A stretch of DNA of 64,000 bases from Cryobacterium sp. SO1 (GCF_004210215.2 NZ_CP067394.1:2170001-2234000), one strand, 5' to 3'; shown: positions 25,388 through 35,639, counted from the stretch's first letter. Numbers and translations: made by a program. Notes: generated from the letters alone by a model not told the origin.

Positions 25388-26953
25388 TTAGCCGACATCG
25401 CGGGGGTAGCCGCGCCGCGTGAGTTCTTCGAGGACGGGGCGCAGCTGCTGTTCTCGCTCGGCTTCTGCATCGTTTCGTTTCGCGATGATTGCATCTACGC
25501 CAGGTACGAACTTGACCACGAATTCGGGAATCTCCTCAGGCTCCATAGTGCTGACCACCCAGCCGCCCCTCGCTACGTAGGCCGGGGCGCCAGCTTCCTC
25601 GAACATCTGACGCATATCGTCGCTGTACGAGCCCACGGCCTCGCGATCGATCTGCACCTGCACTGCGAACTGCCTGGGACCGTGGGCGTCCCCGACCATC
25701 CCAATTCGCAACCACGACGGTAGAACTGGCGGAGTCGCCGCGATTACTCGAGCTCGGAATTCGTCCTCCGCTTGCTGTTCTTCAGCGCGTTCGGAGGCAA
25801 CCGTCGCGCGTCGAGCCAGGACGGCGGATTCCGCACCAGCAAGAGCTATCTCGATGCGAGTCATATCAGTAGCAAAGTCACCCTCGATCTCAGCAATGAC
25901 GAGTTCGCCATCCTCGTGGATCAAGAACCGGCGGTTGCCCGGCCATGGCCCGTTAAGTTCCTCGGAAATCGCGCCAGCCCATTCGTTGTATTCCGATTGC
26001 GACGGCACATCTTCCAGAGTGAGGGTAACCGTCGTGCGGTCGCCGGTCAGCTCGGCTCGATAGCTGCGAATCTTAGCGTGAGCATCGTCGAATCGCCGCT
26101 CGTGCCGTCGCGCCTTGTTTCGGCGGCGTCGCCGATCCTCCTGCCGAGCAGCTGGGCTTGCCTCAACGGCTGTGGCGAAGGTGAAGACGAACACGAGGGC
26201 ACGCTGCACTTCCTCAAGATTGAGCAGCTCGGGACGCTGTTTTGCTTCGAGGAACCATATTGCCTCGCTCGGTTCCGGGGCGATGGCAGTCAGCAGCGCG
26301 ACCTCCTGAAGCGCGACCACTTTGGGGTCGTCGCCGCCAATGGACCCGAACCCTGGCTCATAGCGAGCGTGACGGGGTGCCAACTTTGAGTTAGACGACA
26401 CCACGAAGCTGCCCCAAATCCCAGCGACAACGTCGTAAGCCTTGACAACCGAGGCCATCGCAGCGGCCGAGTCGCTGCTCCGCATGAGCGCCTCCGCAAA
26501 ATCGAGATGCTCCCGGATCTTTTCGTCTTCGACCGCGCTCGAGTAAAGCACGTCATCGAGATCAACACCATAGGCGAAAGTCACGACACTGGCGATTACC
26601 CGCTCGGTGGCGATGACCCATTGCGGAAGTTCGTCGCGGTCGACACCGGTGCCGGCGTGCTGGACAACGTTGCGAACTCGGTGCAGCCGCCGCCGGGACG
26701 TTTCAACACCGGCAGCAGGTATCCAGCCATGACCGCGGAGAGCTTGCAAGGGCTTCTCGACAAGATCGCGGTCGGTGAAGGTTCCAAGAAGGTACTCGGC
26801 CGCGGTGAATACGGTGCGCTCAATGGCAGCGTCAAGGAGAATCACCGCCGCTTGACGGTGCACCGCTCCGGGCGCTCTGGCTTGACCGGCTGCGAGATCT
26901 CGAAGTGATCGGATAGCGACTAAGTTCGCTAGGTCGTTCGGCGTCAACGGCAT
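25388..26953 (-). CDS. large cargo protein with HEPN-like RNxxxH motif
   Basis: A protein of about 521 residues of unknown family. The N-terminal ~200 residues are helical and contain RRLHRVRNVVQHAG; the RNVVQH part matches the R-x4-6-H catalytic motif of HEPN ribonucleases. The middle (about 285-320) is an Arg-rich linker; the C-terminal half has alternating sheet-helix predicted character and ends in charged helix. ATG 26953 (MPLTPNDLANL) is chosen; the frame is open 16 codons further. If the HEPN motif is real it could be an abortive-infection RNase. Confidence 0.6.
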   Translation of the reverse strand: MPLTPNDLANLVAIRSLRDLAAGQARAPGAVHRQAAVILLDAAIERTVFTAAEYLLGTFTDRDLVEKPLQALRGHGWIPAAGVETSRRRLHRVRNVVQHAGTGVDRDELPQWVIATERVIASVVTFAYGVDLDDVLYSSAVEDEKIREHLDFAEALMRSSDSAAAMASVVKAYDVVAGIWGSFVVSSNSKLAPRHARYEPGFGSIGGDDPKVVALQEVALLTAIAPEPSEAIWFLEAKQRPELLNLEEVQRALVFVFTFATAVEASPAARQEDRRRRRNKARRHERRFDDAHAKIRSYRAELTGDRTTVTLTLEDVPSQSEYNEWAGAISEELNGPWPGNRRFLIHEDGELVIAEIEGDFATDMTRIEIALAGAESAVLARRATVASERAEEQQAEDEFRARVIAATPPVLPSWLRIGMVGDAHGPRQFAVQVQIDREAVGSYSDDMRQMFEEAGAPAYVARGGWVVSTMEPEEIPEFVVKFVPGVDAIIAKRNDAEAEREQQLRPVLEELTRRGYPRDVG

Positions 26954-27093
26954 GACTCCATCATGCCGGGTCACGGCAATCGGCCGGCTGTTATGTTGCA
27001 ACGTGCTGTCCGTCAGGCGATCCGTCTATGCGAACGTGGGGATGCTGTGCACTCCTCCCTCTCGTAGGCATGAAACGACCGAGGGAGCCAACT

Positions 27094-27363
27094 GTGATCG
27101 ACATCAATCCGAACGGCACGGGGCTTCCCGGCATCGAGCAGTTGCGAATCATCGTCGGCGCGGTGATGACCGTTGGCCTCATCCTGAGCGTGCTTGCCTT
27201 GATCATCTCGGCAATCGTGTGGGGCTTCGGGGCCAACTCTTCCAACCCGCATCTCGCATCCCGAGGCAAGCTCGGCGTGCTCGTGTCGTGTGGCGCCGCG
27301 ATCATCGCCGGCGCATCCGTCACTCTGGTCAACTTTTTCTGGAACGTCGGCCAAGCCGTCTGA
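27094..27363 (+). CDS. second DUF6112-type small membrane protein
   Basis: An 89-residue protein (GTG start with GAGGGAG ribosome site) with two membrane helices and the same end pattern as the copy at 24156 (GKLGVLVSCGAAIIAGASVTLVNF). It opens the uninterrupted conjugation operon. Possibly a pilin-like or channel subunit of the transfer apparatus; family role unproven. Confidence 0.78.
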   Translation: MIDINPNGTGLPGIEQLRIIVGAVMTVGLILSVLALIISAIVWGFGANSSNPHLASRGKLGVLVSCGAAIIAGASVTLVNFFWNVGQAV

Positions 27364-27393
27364 CCCCGATTCCTACGTGAGCGGGGCCACCAG

Positions 27394-28716
27394 ATGAGCG
27401 TGTGCGATGTGCCGGTGATCGCGGAGGTCTGCAACACGGTCGGGGAAGGCGCCGCATCGTTGGTCGCGGCGCCGTTTGATTGGCTTGCGAACGCAATGGG
27501 CTCCGCCGCGGCCTGGCTCTTCGAATCCGTCTGGGCTGCCTTCGACTCGACAACGCTCGTAGACCTCACCGATCCGGCGTACATCGACGTCTACAACGTG
27601 CTCTTTGGCGTCGCCGTCTTCGTCACCCTGGTGTTCTTCTGCCTGCAACTCATCACTGGGCTCGTTCACCGCGACCCAACGGCGCTCTCCCGAGCCGCGA
27701 TCGGTGTCGCCAAGTCGGTGCTCGGATCGTTCGTGATCATCGCTATCACAGGCCTTCTCCTGGAGATCACCGATCAGTTGACGATCGGGATCGTCCACGC
27801 CAGCGGCAACACGATGGAGGGGATGGGCAACCGGATCGCGCTCCTACCTGCGGGCCTCGCCGCACTCAACGTCGGTGCCCCCGGTGTCGGTGCCATCGTG
27901 ACAATCTTTCTGTCCGCGCTCGCAATCAGCGCCGCGGCGATCGTCTGGTTCTCGCTCCTCATCCGCAAGGCACTGCTGCTGGTGGCGATCGTCTTCGGAC
28001 CGATAGCGCTGGCGGGCGCGACCTGGGATGCCGCCAAGGGCTGGTTCACGAAATGGGTTGCATTCGTGATCGCCCTGATCCTGTCGAAACTGGTACTCGT
28101 CGTGATCTTTCTGGTAGCGGTCGCCCAGGTCGCGGCACCGATCGACGCGGATCTGGCATCCGTCAGCGATCCGATCGCCGGGATCGCATTGATGTTCATC
28201 GCCGCCTTTGCGCCTTACATCACGTACAAGTTCCTGAGCTTTGTTGGGCTCGACATGTACCACGCCATGTCGAGCGAGCAGGAAGCGAAGTCGGCGCTGA
28301 ACCGGCCCGTCCCGGTGCCGAACGCACCGATGGCGGAAGGCGCGAAGAAGATCCTTGGACCAAGTGGCGACGGCGGGAGCGGGAAGTCGGCACCAGGTGG
28401 TCCTTCAGCGACAACCGCACCGAACGGCGGAGGGCCTGGCCCCACGTCAGCCTCGAGCACGGGCGCATCCGCCAAGGCCGGAACCGCCAGCGGGGGCGCG
28501 GGTGCCGGAGCGGGTGTGGCAGCCGCGGGTGTTGCAGCCAGCGCGACTGTTGCCACGGCCGGCCCCAAGGCCGGTGCTGCGGTCGGGCAGACGGCAGACG
28601 CTCATATGCAGTCCACCGGTGAGTCGGCCCTACCGAGCGCCTCTCCCCCAGCACCCAGGCCACCGCGACCACGGGGGCCCGCGTCGGCACAGGATTCTGC
28701 CTCCCCCACAGTCTGA
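27394..28716 (+). CDS. TrbL/VirB6-like conjugal transfer membrane protein
   Basis: A 440-residue polytopic protein with about seven to eight membrane helices between residues 60 and 300 and a long low-complexity Pro/Ala/Gly tail (320-440). The family forms the inner-membrane channel of type IV secretion systems. It follows the DUF6112 gene after 30 bases, in operon with the genes below. Confidence 0.8.
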   Translation: MSVCDVPVIAEVCNTVGEGAASLVAAPFDWLANAMGSAAAWLFESVWAAFDSTTLVDLTDPAYIDVYNVLFGVAVFVTLVFFCLQLITGLVHRDPTALSRAAIGVAKSVLGSFVIIAITGLLLEITDQLTIGIVHASGNTMEGMGNRIALLPAGLAALNVGAPGVGAIVTIFLSALAISAAAIVWFSLLIRKALLLVAIVFGPIALAGATWDAAKGWFTKWVAFVIALILSKLVLVVIFLVAVAQVAAPIDADLASVSDPIAGIALMFIAAFAPYITYKFLSFVGLDMYHAMSSEQEAKSALNRPVPVPNAPMAEGAKKILGPSGDGGSGKSAPGGPSATTAPNGGGPGPTSASSTGASAKAGTASGGAGAGAGVAAAGVAASATVATAGPKAGAAVGQTADAHMQSTGESALPSASPPAPRPPRPRGPASAQDSASPTV

Positions 28717-28739
28717 TCAACAAAGAAGGACGTGTAGTC

Positions 28740-30203
28740 ATGGACGCTGACAAGAATCACGCCGAGTACCAACTGGCGCCGGTGCAGTTCTCGCGACTGA
28801 CCAAGCGGGGCATCCTTCTCGGTCTTTCGGTGCCTCAACTGGTTGCCCTGTCGATCGGGACGCTCACCATCGTCACCGCGCTTTACACGGCGGGCGCCGT
28901 CGGCGTCGCCTGGGCGAGCCCTGTTTGGGGCACCGCGGTGTTGACTGCCAGCATCCCGATCGGTGGCCGAAAGATCGTCGAATGGGTGCCGATTGTCAGT
29001 CGTTGGGCATGGCGTGCCGCCCATGAGCAGCTAACCTATCGGCGCCAAATTGTGCGCCCGCGTCCGATCGGGACCCTGTCGCTTCCGGGCGACGCGGCCG
29101 CGCTGCGCGAGTGGAATGATCCCGAGTCAGGGGCGGTCATGATTCACGACCCACACGCGAAGACGCTTACTGCGGTTGTGGCGGTGTCGCACCCGGCATT
29201 CGCGTTGCTTGACCCTGGTGAGCAGCATCGGCGGGTGGCGGGGTGGGGGCGGGTATTGGCCGGAGCATGCCGGTCGGGGCGAATCGCGCGGCTACAGGTC
29301 TCGGAGCGCACCCTACCCGATTCCGGCACCGGGCTCGCCGAGTGGTGGGAGCGGCACGGCATCAATGACGACAGCTGGGCAGCATCCACCTACCGGGAAC
29401 TCATCGAACGTGCCGGGCCCGCCGGTGAACGTCATGCGACAACGATCGCGCTTTCCCTCGACCTCGCTGCCGCCTCTCGTCAGGTCCGCACGCAGGGCGG
29501 TGGGATGCGCGGCGGTGCGGCGGTGCTCCGCCAGGAAATGACCGCCCTGACCCAGGCGCTGCGGGCAGCAGACCTCACTGTCGGCGGGTGGTTGACCGCT
29601 GACGAGCTCGCGATGACTCTCCGAACTGCTTACGACCCCGCCGTCGGCGTCGACCTGGAACGACATCCCGACATCGGCCGCGCACTCGACACCGCCGGCC
29701 CGGTCTCCGTCGCCGAGAGCTGGGATCGTCTCCGCACCGACAGCGCCTTCCACGCGGTGCTCTGGATCAGCGAATGGCCCAGATCCCAGGTCTACCCCGG
29801 CTTCCTGCTGCCCCTCGTCTTCACCAACGGCATCCTTCGCACTGTGTCGCTGCACTACCTGCCCGTGCGCGCAGATCAAGCAGCGCGCGACCTCCGCAAG
29901 AAGAAGACCGAGCTGATCAGCGACGCCCACCAGCGCAGGCGTATCGGTCAGATCGAGGATGCCGGCGCGACGGCTGAGTACGAGGACCTGATGCATCAGG
30001 AGGCAGACCTCACGGCCGGTCACGGCGTTTTGCGCGCGACCGGTCTCGTGTGCGTGACCGCGCCGACCGTCGACGAGCTCGATGCCGCGGTGGCGTCGAT
30101 TGAGCAAGCCGCCATCCAGAGCTCGTGCGAAACGCGACGGCTCGTTGGTCAGCAGGCACAGGCTTTCACCGCTGCGGCGCTGCCTCTGTGTCGCAGCGTG
30201 TGA
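28740..30203 (+). CDS. SCO6880-like conjugation protein
   Basis: A 487-residue protein: two N-terminal membrane helices (GLSVPQLVALSIGTLTIVTAL and following; PrgI-like), then a soluble region resembling the N-terminal part of VirB4-type proteins without nucleotide motifs. This is the usual partner of the separate VirB4-like ATPase two genes downstream in actinobacterial conjugative elements. An AGAAGGA ribosome site lies upstream. Confidence 0.8.
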   Translation: MDADKNHAEYQLAPVQFSRLTKRGILLGLSVPQLVALSIGTLTIVTALYTAGAVGVAWASPVWGTAVLTASIPIGGRKIVEWVPIVSRWAWRAAHEQLTYRRQIVRPRPIGTLSLPGDAAALREWNDPESGAVMIHDPHAKTLTAVVAVSHPAFALLDPGEQHRRVAGWGRVLAGACRSGRIARLQVSERTLPDSGTGLAEWWERHGINDDSWAASTYRELIERAGPAGERHATTIALSLDLAAASRQVRTQGGGMRGGAAVLRQEMTALTQALRAADLTVGGWLTADELAMTLRTAYDPAVGVDLERHPDIGRALDTAGPVSVAESWDRLRTDSAFHAVLWISEWPRSQVYPGFLLPLVFTNGILRTVSLHYLPVRADQAARDLRKKKTELISDAHQRRRIGQIEDAGATAEYEDLMHQEADLTAGHGVLRATGLVCVTAPTVDELDAAVASIEQAAIQSSCETRRLVGQQAQAFTAAALPLCRSV

Positions 30204-30246
30204 GCGGTGCGCACCTGTCCTTAACAGCACCCCGATTGGAGCCGAC

Positions 30247-30687
30247 ATGTTCTACACACACCCGAACCCACCAGCATCCCGATGGATCAGCGTCACTTTC
30301 CTGCAGGGAGACGAAGCCGATGAGGTGCTCGCCCTGATCGACCGTGACGGAACCACCGCGGCAATCGAGCACCTGCGGCACTGGGACTACGGCGAGGAGA
30401 CAACCGGTGCCGCGCTCGAAAACGGGTACGTCTACGAACGCATCCCGGCGGGATCGACCGACCGAACCATCGAGAGCGACGGCTCGACCTACGCGCTTAC
30501 GTACAGCACGACGTTCGGGTACGTATCGCTGTTGCGTCGGCATCCGGCCGATTCAGAATCAGAACTCGTACCGGCGTCCCGGGCGTCAGCCATGCAGACT
30601 GCTCGGGCGCGTCCGGGCGTTGCCGACACCTGGGTCGCCACGCGCGACCGGTCAGCAAGTCGCGCCAGGCACGGGGTGGCATTGTGA
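30247..30687 (+). CDS. conserved element protein of unknown function
   Basis: A 146-residue soluble acidic protein. It ends in a GTGA overlap with the ATPase gene, so it belongs to the transfer operon. No motif is recognised. Confidence 0.65.
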   Translation: MFYTHPNPPASRWISVTFLQGDEADEVLALIDRDGTTAAIEHLRHWDYGEETTGAALENGYVYERIPAGSTDRTIESDGSTYALTYSTTFGYVSLLRRHPADSESELVPASRASAMQTARARPGVADTWVATRDRSASRARHGVAL

Positions 30688-32174
30688 ACAACGCCGGGGT
30701 GAACGAGCGGCTGCACACGACGACGCTTGTCGAGCCTCACGACGAGCTGCACCGCGACCGCCGAGCTCGCCGGCGAGCTGCCGCGAAGATCGAAGCGGAT
30801 GCTCAGAAGGCGAAGCATCTCGAGGCGCGCACGCGATGGCTGGCCGAGCGGGACGAGGCGCGATCAGGGGCCTACCTCGCGGCCGGTGGCGGGTCGGGTC
30901 CAGCCCAGCTGCGGATGCCCGGACGCCTCCGGCTTCCCAAGCACCAGGACACCTCCGCGACGCTGTCCGGCCATTACCCGTTTCTCGCTGAGGCCGGACT
31001 CGGCTCGGCCGGCGTCTTCGTCGGGCAGGACCTCTATTCGGGTGGGTCCTTCGTCTATGACCCGTGGGTGCTCTACCAACAGGGGATGATCACCGCCCCC
31101 AACATCGTGCTCGCCGGCATCGTCGGCTCCGGCAAGTCCTCACTGGCGAAGTCGCTCTACACCCGCTCACTCCCCTTCGGCCGACGCGTCTACGTTCCTG
31201 GCGACCCGAAGGGCGAGCACACCGCTGTCGCCGAGGCCGTCGGCGGCAAGGCGATCATCCTTGGCCATGGACTACGCAACCGACTGAACCCGCTCGATGA
31301 GGGGCACCGGGCGGCATCCGCGTCGGATGCCGAGTGGTCGGCACAGCTCGCCTCGCGGCGTCGCGACCTGATCGGCGCACTCGCCGAGACCGTGCTCGAT
31401 AGAACCCTCAGTCCGCTCGAGCACACGGCGATCGACCTCGCCCTGGCCGATACCGTTCGGAGCGCTCAAGTGCCGATCCTGCCCATGGTGGTCGATCGCA
31501 TCCTCGCCCCGAACCCCGAGGACGACGAGGGCCGGCTCGCGGAGGATGGGCGTCTCGTCGGCCATGCGCTGCGACGCCTGGTTGCCGGGGACCTCGCCGG
31601 CCTCTTCGACGGACCGTCCACCGTGCGCTTCGACCCCTCCCTGCCCATGGTCTCTCTCGACCTGTCGCGCGTGGCCGAGAACTCCACGCTTATCTCCGTG
31701 CTGATGACCTGCTCATCCGCCTGGATGGAGTCCGCCCTCGCCGACCCGGCCGGCGGCCAGCGGTGGGTCATCTACGACGAAGCCTGGCGGCTCATGGCCT
31801 ATCCGGCGCTCTTGCGCCGCATGGATGCCCAGTGGCGCCTGGCCCGGCACTTCGGCATTGCGAACATGCTCGTCTTCCACAAGCTCAGCGACCTCGACAA
31901 CGTCGGCGACTCAGGGTCCGCGATGCGCGCACTCGCATCGTCGCTGCTGGCGAACGCGGAGACTCGCATCGTCTACCGCCAGGAACCGGACCAACTCGGG
32001 TCCACGGCAAGTGCACTCGGGCTCAGCCGAACCGAGCAGAAGTTGCTGCCCGCACTGGGCACCGGACAGGGCCTCTGGCGAATCAAGGATCGCAGCTTCG
32101 TCGTGCAGCACCAGCTGCACCCCGACGAGCTCCAGACTTTCGACACGACCGCACGGATGACGTCAGGTCAGTAG
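30684..32174 (+). CDS. VirB4-like conjugation ATPase
   Basis: A 496-residue ATPase: basic coiled N-terminus, Walker A AGIVGSGKSSLAK (about residue 150), RVYVPGDPKGEHTAVAE, Walker B RWVIYDEAWRLM, and a C-terminal EPDQLGSTASALGL region. It powers substrate passage or pilus assembly in the type IV apparatus. GTG start overlapping the previous stop. Confidence 0.83.
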   Translation: MNNAGVNERLHTTTLVEPHDELHRDRRARRRAAAKIEADAQKAKHLEARTRWLAERDEARSGAYLAAGGGSGPAQLRMPGRLRLPKHQDTSATLSGHYPFLAEAGLGSAGVFVGQDLYSGGSFVYDPWVLYQQGMITAPNIVLAGIVGSGKSSLAKSLYTRSLPFGRRVYVPGDPKGEHTAVAEAVGGKAIILGHGLRNRLNPLDEGHRAASASDAEWSAQLASRRRDLIGALAETVLDRTLSPLEHTAIDLALADTVRSAQVPILPMVVDRILAPNPEDDEGRLAEDGRLVGHALRRLVAGDLAGLFDGPSTVRFDPSLPMVSLDLSRVAENSTLISVLMTCSSAWMESALADPAGGQRWVIYDEAWRLMAYPALLRRMDAQWRLARHFGIANMLVFHKLSDLDNVGDSGSAMRALASSLLANAETRIVYRQEPDQLGSTASALGLSRTEQKLLPALGTGQGLWRIKDRSFVVQHQLHPDELQTFDTTARMTSGQ

Positions 32175-32227
32175 CCGAGATGCGTGACCCGGAGCGCACC
32201 AACCATTTAGAGCGAGGAGGCCTTGTG

Positions 32228-33223
32228 ATGGCCGAGAGTATGAGCGAGGAACGAGAAGCCAGGATGACCCTCGCGGCGCTGTCCGAGCCGGGCGACATCA
32301 TCACGGGAACATTGGTCTCAAGGCTCGGCGCGGCGGAGACCGTGCGACTCATCACCTCAGGCGTTCGGCTGCCGAACGGCGTCGACCCCGCTGAGGGCGA
32401 GCTGTGGCGACGACGTTTAGCACCGCGAATCAACCCCGGTCAGATCGAACGGATCCAGGCCGATATGGAACGCCACGACCTGAGACTGCTGACACCAGAA
32501 GACATCGACTGGCCCGGCGAACTGCAACAGCTGGGCACGAGCGCGCCGATCGCGCTCTGGCTCAAGGGCGACCCAAGTCGCCTCTCGGTTCCTCTCCCCG
32601 GTCGAGTCACCATCGTCGGCGCCCGAGCCTCGACGGCGTACGGCAGCCAGGTGGCTACCGAGCTCGCCTCAGAACTCGCCTCGCAGGGCCGCGTGATCCT
32701 CTCCGGAGGCGCCTACGGCATCGACGGATCAGCACATCGAGCAGCCACCGTCTCCCATCCCGGTTCAACGGTCGCCGTGCTCGCCGGAGGGCTCGACCGG
32801 GTCTACCCGGTCGGCCACGAACAACTCTTCGAGCGCATTGAACAGAGCGGCGGACTGCTCGTGAGCGAACTACCGCCCGGCTCCACCCCCACAAGGTGGC
32901 GCTTCCTCCAACGGAACCGGATTCTGGCGACCCTGTCCGCCGCAACGGTCATCGTCGAGGCAGGGCATCGATCCGGCTCGTTGAACGTCGCCGGGCAGGC
33001 CCACTCCCTGGGGCGGCCGGTCGGCGCCGTTCCGGGACCGGTGACGAGCCCGGCCAGCGCAGGATGCCATCGGCTGGTCCAAGAGGGAATCGCGAGCCTC
33101 GTCATCGACGCGCAAGATGTCACCGACCTGCTCGACTCGACGGCCGGCTTCTCCGGTGACCGGACGTTCGCGTACTCCCCCACGCGACGCTTCAGCCGGA
33201 CTGGTCCGGATCTTCGGTTCTAA
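32228..33223 (+). CDS. dprA: DprA/Smf-like DNA-processing protein
   Basis: A 331-residue protein with the Rossmann-like DprA core: TIVGARASTAYGSQVA, LSGGAYGIDGSAHRAA, VLAGGLDRVYP, SELPPGSTPTRWRFLQRNRILATLS and VVEAGHRSGSLNVA-like block. DprA loads RecA on incoming single strands; a mobile-element copy inside a conjugation operon may protect the entering transfer strand (inference). ATG 32228 is preceded by AGGAGG. Confidence 0.87.
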   Translation: MAESMSEEREARMTLAALSEPGDIITGTLVSRLGAAETVRLITSGVRLPNGVDPAEGELWRRRLAPRINPGQIERIQADMERHDLRLLTPEDIDWPGELQQLGTSAPIALWLKGDPSRLSVPLPGRVTIVGARASTAYGSQVATELASELASQGRVILSGGAYGIDGSAHRAATVSHPGSTVAVLAGGLDRVYPVGHEQLFERIEQSGGLLVSELPPGSTPTRWRFLQRNRILATLSAATVIVEAGHRSGSLNVAGQAHSLGRPVGAVPGPVTSPASAGCHRLVQEGIASLVIDAQDVTDLLDSTAGFSGDRTFAYSPTRRFSRTGPDLRF

Positions 33224-33250
33224 CCGATCTCCACCGAACGGACAGTATCG

Positions 33251-35062
33251 ATGAGCACACCACGACCGCAGGCCACGCTCGGCGACGAGCTGGCCAACCT
33301 CGGCATCGGCATCCTGATCGGTGTGTCCGTGGTTGCCCTCCTGCTCCGAGCCGCGGGTGCTGTCGCGGCCTGGGCGACGAGCCAGGAACAACCAGCCGGC
33401 GGACCCGAAGCCGGACTCGCCGTGCTCCTCAACCCAGGCAACCCGTCGGCGGCCCTGCAAGCACCGGGCCTGAACCCGGTTGCATACTGGCTCACGACGA
33501 TCCTGCTGCTCAGTGTCGCCGTCGCTGCGGCCATCTGGTTGTGGCGGATGTTCAGGGGCACGGGCCGCGCAGCCAAAGTCGACCCGCACCGGATCCCCGG
33601 CATCGCCACGCGCGCCGAAGTAACCCGAGCCGCATCGCACCAGGCACTCCTGAAGCGCGCAGCGCACCTTCGGCCTTCGCTCACGAGCGCCACTCCCAGT
33701 GAGGTCGGTTATCGCATCGGCCGCTCCCACAACGCCACGGTCTGGGCGAGCGTCGAGGACTCGATCCTGGTCATCGGCCCACCGCGCTCGGGAAAGGGGG
33801 CGCACATTGTCATTAACGCCATCCTTGACGCGCCCGGCCCCGTCGTGACCACATCCACACGCCCCGATAACCTCACCACCACGCTGCGCGCCCGGCAACG
33901 ACTGGGGCCCGTGGCGGTATTCGATCCCCAGCAGCTTGCCCCGGGAATTCCGGTGGGACTGCGCTGGTCTCCAATCCGCGGCTGCGAGGACCCGCTCACG
34001 GCGATGATCCGCGCAGCGGGGCTGGCAGCCGGAACCGGACTGGCCGCAGGCGGCGTCGACGGCGGCGGGTTCTGGGAGGCCAAGACCCGCACGGCCCTGC
34101 AATCCCTCCTCCATGCGGCGGCGCTCGACGGCTGCTCGCCCGCCGAGCTCTTTCGCTGGACCCTCGACCCGGCGGCCGCCCACGACGCGGTCTCCATCCT
34201 GCTGAGCACCCCAGACGCGGCCACCGGCTGGGGCGACTCCCTGCAAGCCATGCTCGAGGCCGATCCTAGGACCCGCGACTCCATCTGGCAGGGAGTCTCC
34301 CTCTCGTTGGGTGCACTGGCTGACCCCCGAGTACTGGATGCCGTCTCGCCGAGCGAGGGCGAGGAGTTCGACCCGGAAGGATTCTTGCGCAACAACGGCA
34401 CCCTGTACCTTCTGGCGACCGGCGCCGGCTCGAACAACTCCGCCGCACTCGTGTCGGCGCTTGTCGAGGACCTCGTCGAGACCGCCCGCCGTATCGCCGC
34501 GCGAAGCGCGGGCGCCAGGCTCGACCCGCCCCTGCTGCTCGCGCTCGACGAGATCGGCAACCTCGCGCCACTCCCGTCCCTTCCCACTCTGATGGCGGAG
34601 GGCGGCGGCACCGGCATCACGACCATGCCGGTGCTGCAATCGCTCGCGCAGGCACGCACAAAGTGGAGCGAAAACGCAGCCGGCACCATTTGGGACTCCT
34701 CGATCGTGAAGATCGTGCTCGGCGGCGCATCCAATTCCCGAGACCTGCAGGACCTCTCGACGCTCATCGGCGACCGCGACGAGTCGACCGACTCCACGAC
34801 GATCGGCGATCGCGGTTCACGCTCAGCGCAGCGCTCGATCCGCCGCGTCGCGATCATGCCGCCGGACACGATCCGCACCCTCCCCTTCGGCACGGGCCTG
34901 ATCATGCTCCGCGCTGCCCCGCCCGTCGTCGCGAGTCTGAGAATGTGGACCTCACGCCCCGACGCCAAGACGCTGCGGGAAGACCGGGCGAACATCGAAG
35001 CGTTGATGCGCACGCCGACGCACGCCGAGCCTGCGGAGCACCCGGTCAGCCCCACGGAATGA
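33251..35062 (+). CDS. type IV coupling protein (VirD4/TraG-like)
   Basis: A 603-residue protein with two membrane helices (residues about 18-45 and 78-98), Walker A VIGPPRSGKGAHIV, Walker B LLLALDEIGNL and the TraG-type C-terminal block (GTGITTMPVLQSLAQAR, WDSSIVKIVLGG). It brings the relaxosome to the transfer channel. No relaxase gene is present nearby. Confidence 0.86.
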   Translation: MSTPRPQATLGDELANLGIGILIGVSVVALLLRAAGAVAAWATSQEQPAGGPEAGLAVLLNPGNPSAALQAPGLNPVAYWLTTILLLSVAVAAAIWLWRMFRGTGRAAKVDPHRIPGIATRAEVTRAASHQALLKRAAHLRPSLTSATPSEVGYRIGRSHNATVWASVEDSILVIGPPRSGKGAHIVINAILDAPGPVVTTSTRPDNLTTTLRARQRLGPVAVFDPQQLAPGIPVGLRWSPIRGCEDPLTAMIRAAGLAAGTGLAAGGVDGGGFWEAKTRTALQSLLHAAALDGCSPAELFRWTLDPAAAHDAVSILLSTPDAATGWGDSLQAMLEADPRTRDSIWQGVSLSLGALADPRVLDAVSPSEGEEFDPEGFLRNNGTLYLLATGAGSNNSAALVSALVEDLVETARRIAARSAGARLDPPLLLALDEIGNLAPLPSLPTLMAEGGGTGITTMPVLQSLAQARTKWSENAAGTIWDSSIVKIVLGGASNSRDLQDLSTLIGDRDESTDSTTIGDRGSRSAQRSIRRVAIMPPDTIRTLPFGTGLIMLRAAPPVVASLRMWTSRPDAKTLREDRANIEALMRTPTHAEPAEHPVSPTE

Positions 35063-35172
35063 GACCCGGGTCCCGACCAGACCGCTATGTCGCGGCTGTG
35101 TGGGGCGCTTGGCGCACCTCCTAGTGAACGCGGATCACAACGATCCGCCCAGATCACAGGAGGTTGAGTCCC

Positions 35173-35631
35173 ATGACACTTCACACCCAGCAATCACTTT
35201 CCGGTTTCATTGCCTCAGACCCGCAGCAATCGGTGACCGAGAACGGCGAAACCCGTTTCTACGTGCGCGTCGGTCAACCGCACTTCCGTCGCGAAGACAG
35301 CGGCAGCTTCACCGTTCTCGAGCCGAGTTTCCATGATCTCGTCGCCTACCGCGCCACCGCCGACCGGGCACTGACACGGTTCGCAAAGGGCGACAGCTTC
35401 GTCGCCGAGGGCTACGTGCGTAACTTTCAGTTTGAGCGCGACGGTGAGGTCGTCAATCGCGAGGAGTTCGTCGCGAAGAAGATCGGCCACGACCTCGCAC
35501 GCACCAACTACGACGTCGACCGGACCCGCCGCGCAGTTGCAGGCACCGAACGGGATGCTCTAGCCGCCCAGAAGGCAGTTTTGCTCGAGGCGGAGCACGC
35601 TCGCGCCGGCTCAGCCGTGCTCGGAATGTGA
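35173..35631 (+). CDS. ssb: single-stranded DNA-binding protein
   Basis: A 152-residue OB-fold protein: LSGFIASDPQQSV, TRFYVRVGQ, ADRALTRFAKGDSFVAEGYVR. It lacks the typical acidic tail of chromosomal SSB, as plasmid/element copies often do. ATG 35173 has AGGAGG ten bases upstream. Coats single strands during conjugative transfer (inference from context). Confidence 0.8.
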   Translation: MTLHTQQSLSGFIASDPQQSVTENGETRFYVRVGQPHFRREDSGSFTVLEPSFHDLVAYRATADRALTRFAKGDSFVAEGYVRNFQFERDGEVVNREEFVAKKIGHDLARTNYDVDRTRRAVAGTERDALAAQKAVLLEAEHARAGSAVLGM

Positions 35632-35639
35632 GGCCAACG

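Noticed and set aside
26507..26908. 133-codon plus-strand frame
   Set aside because: Antisense to the HEPN-like cargo gene and without a ribosome site.
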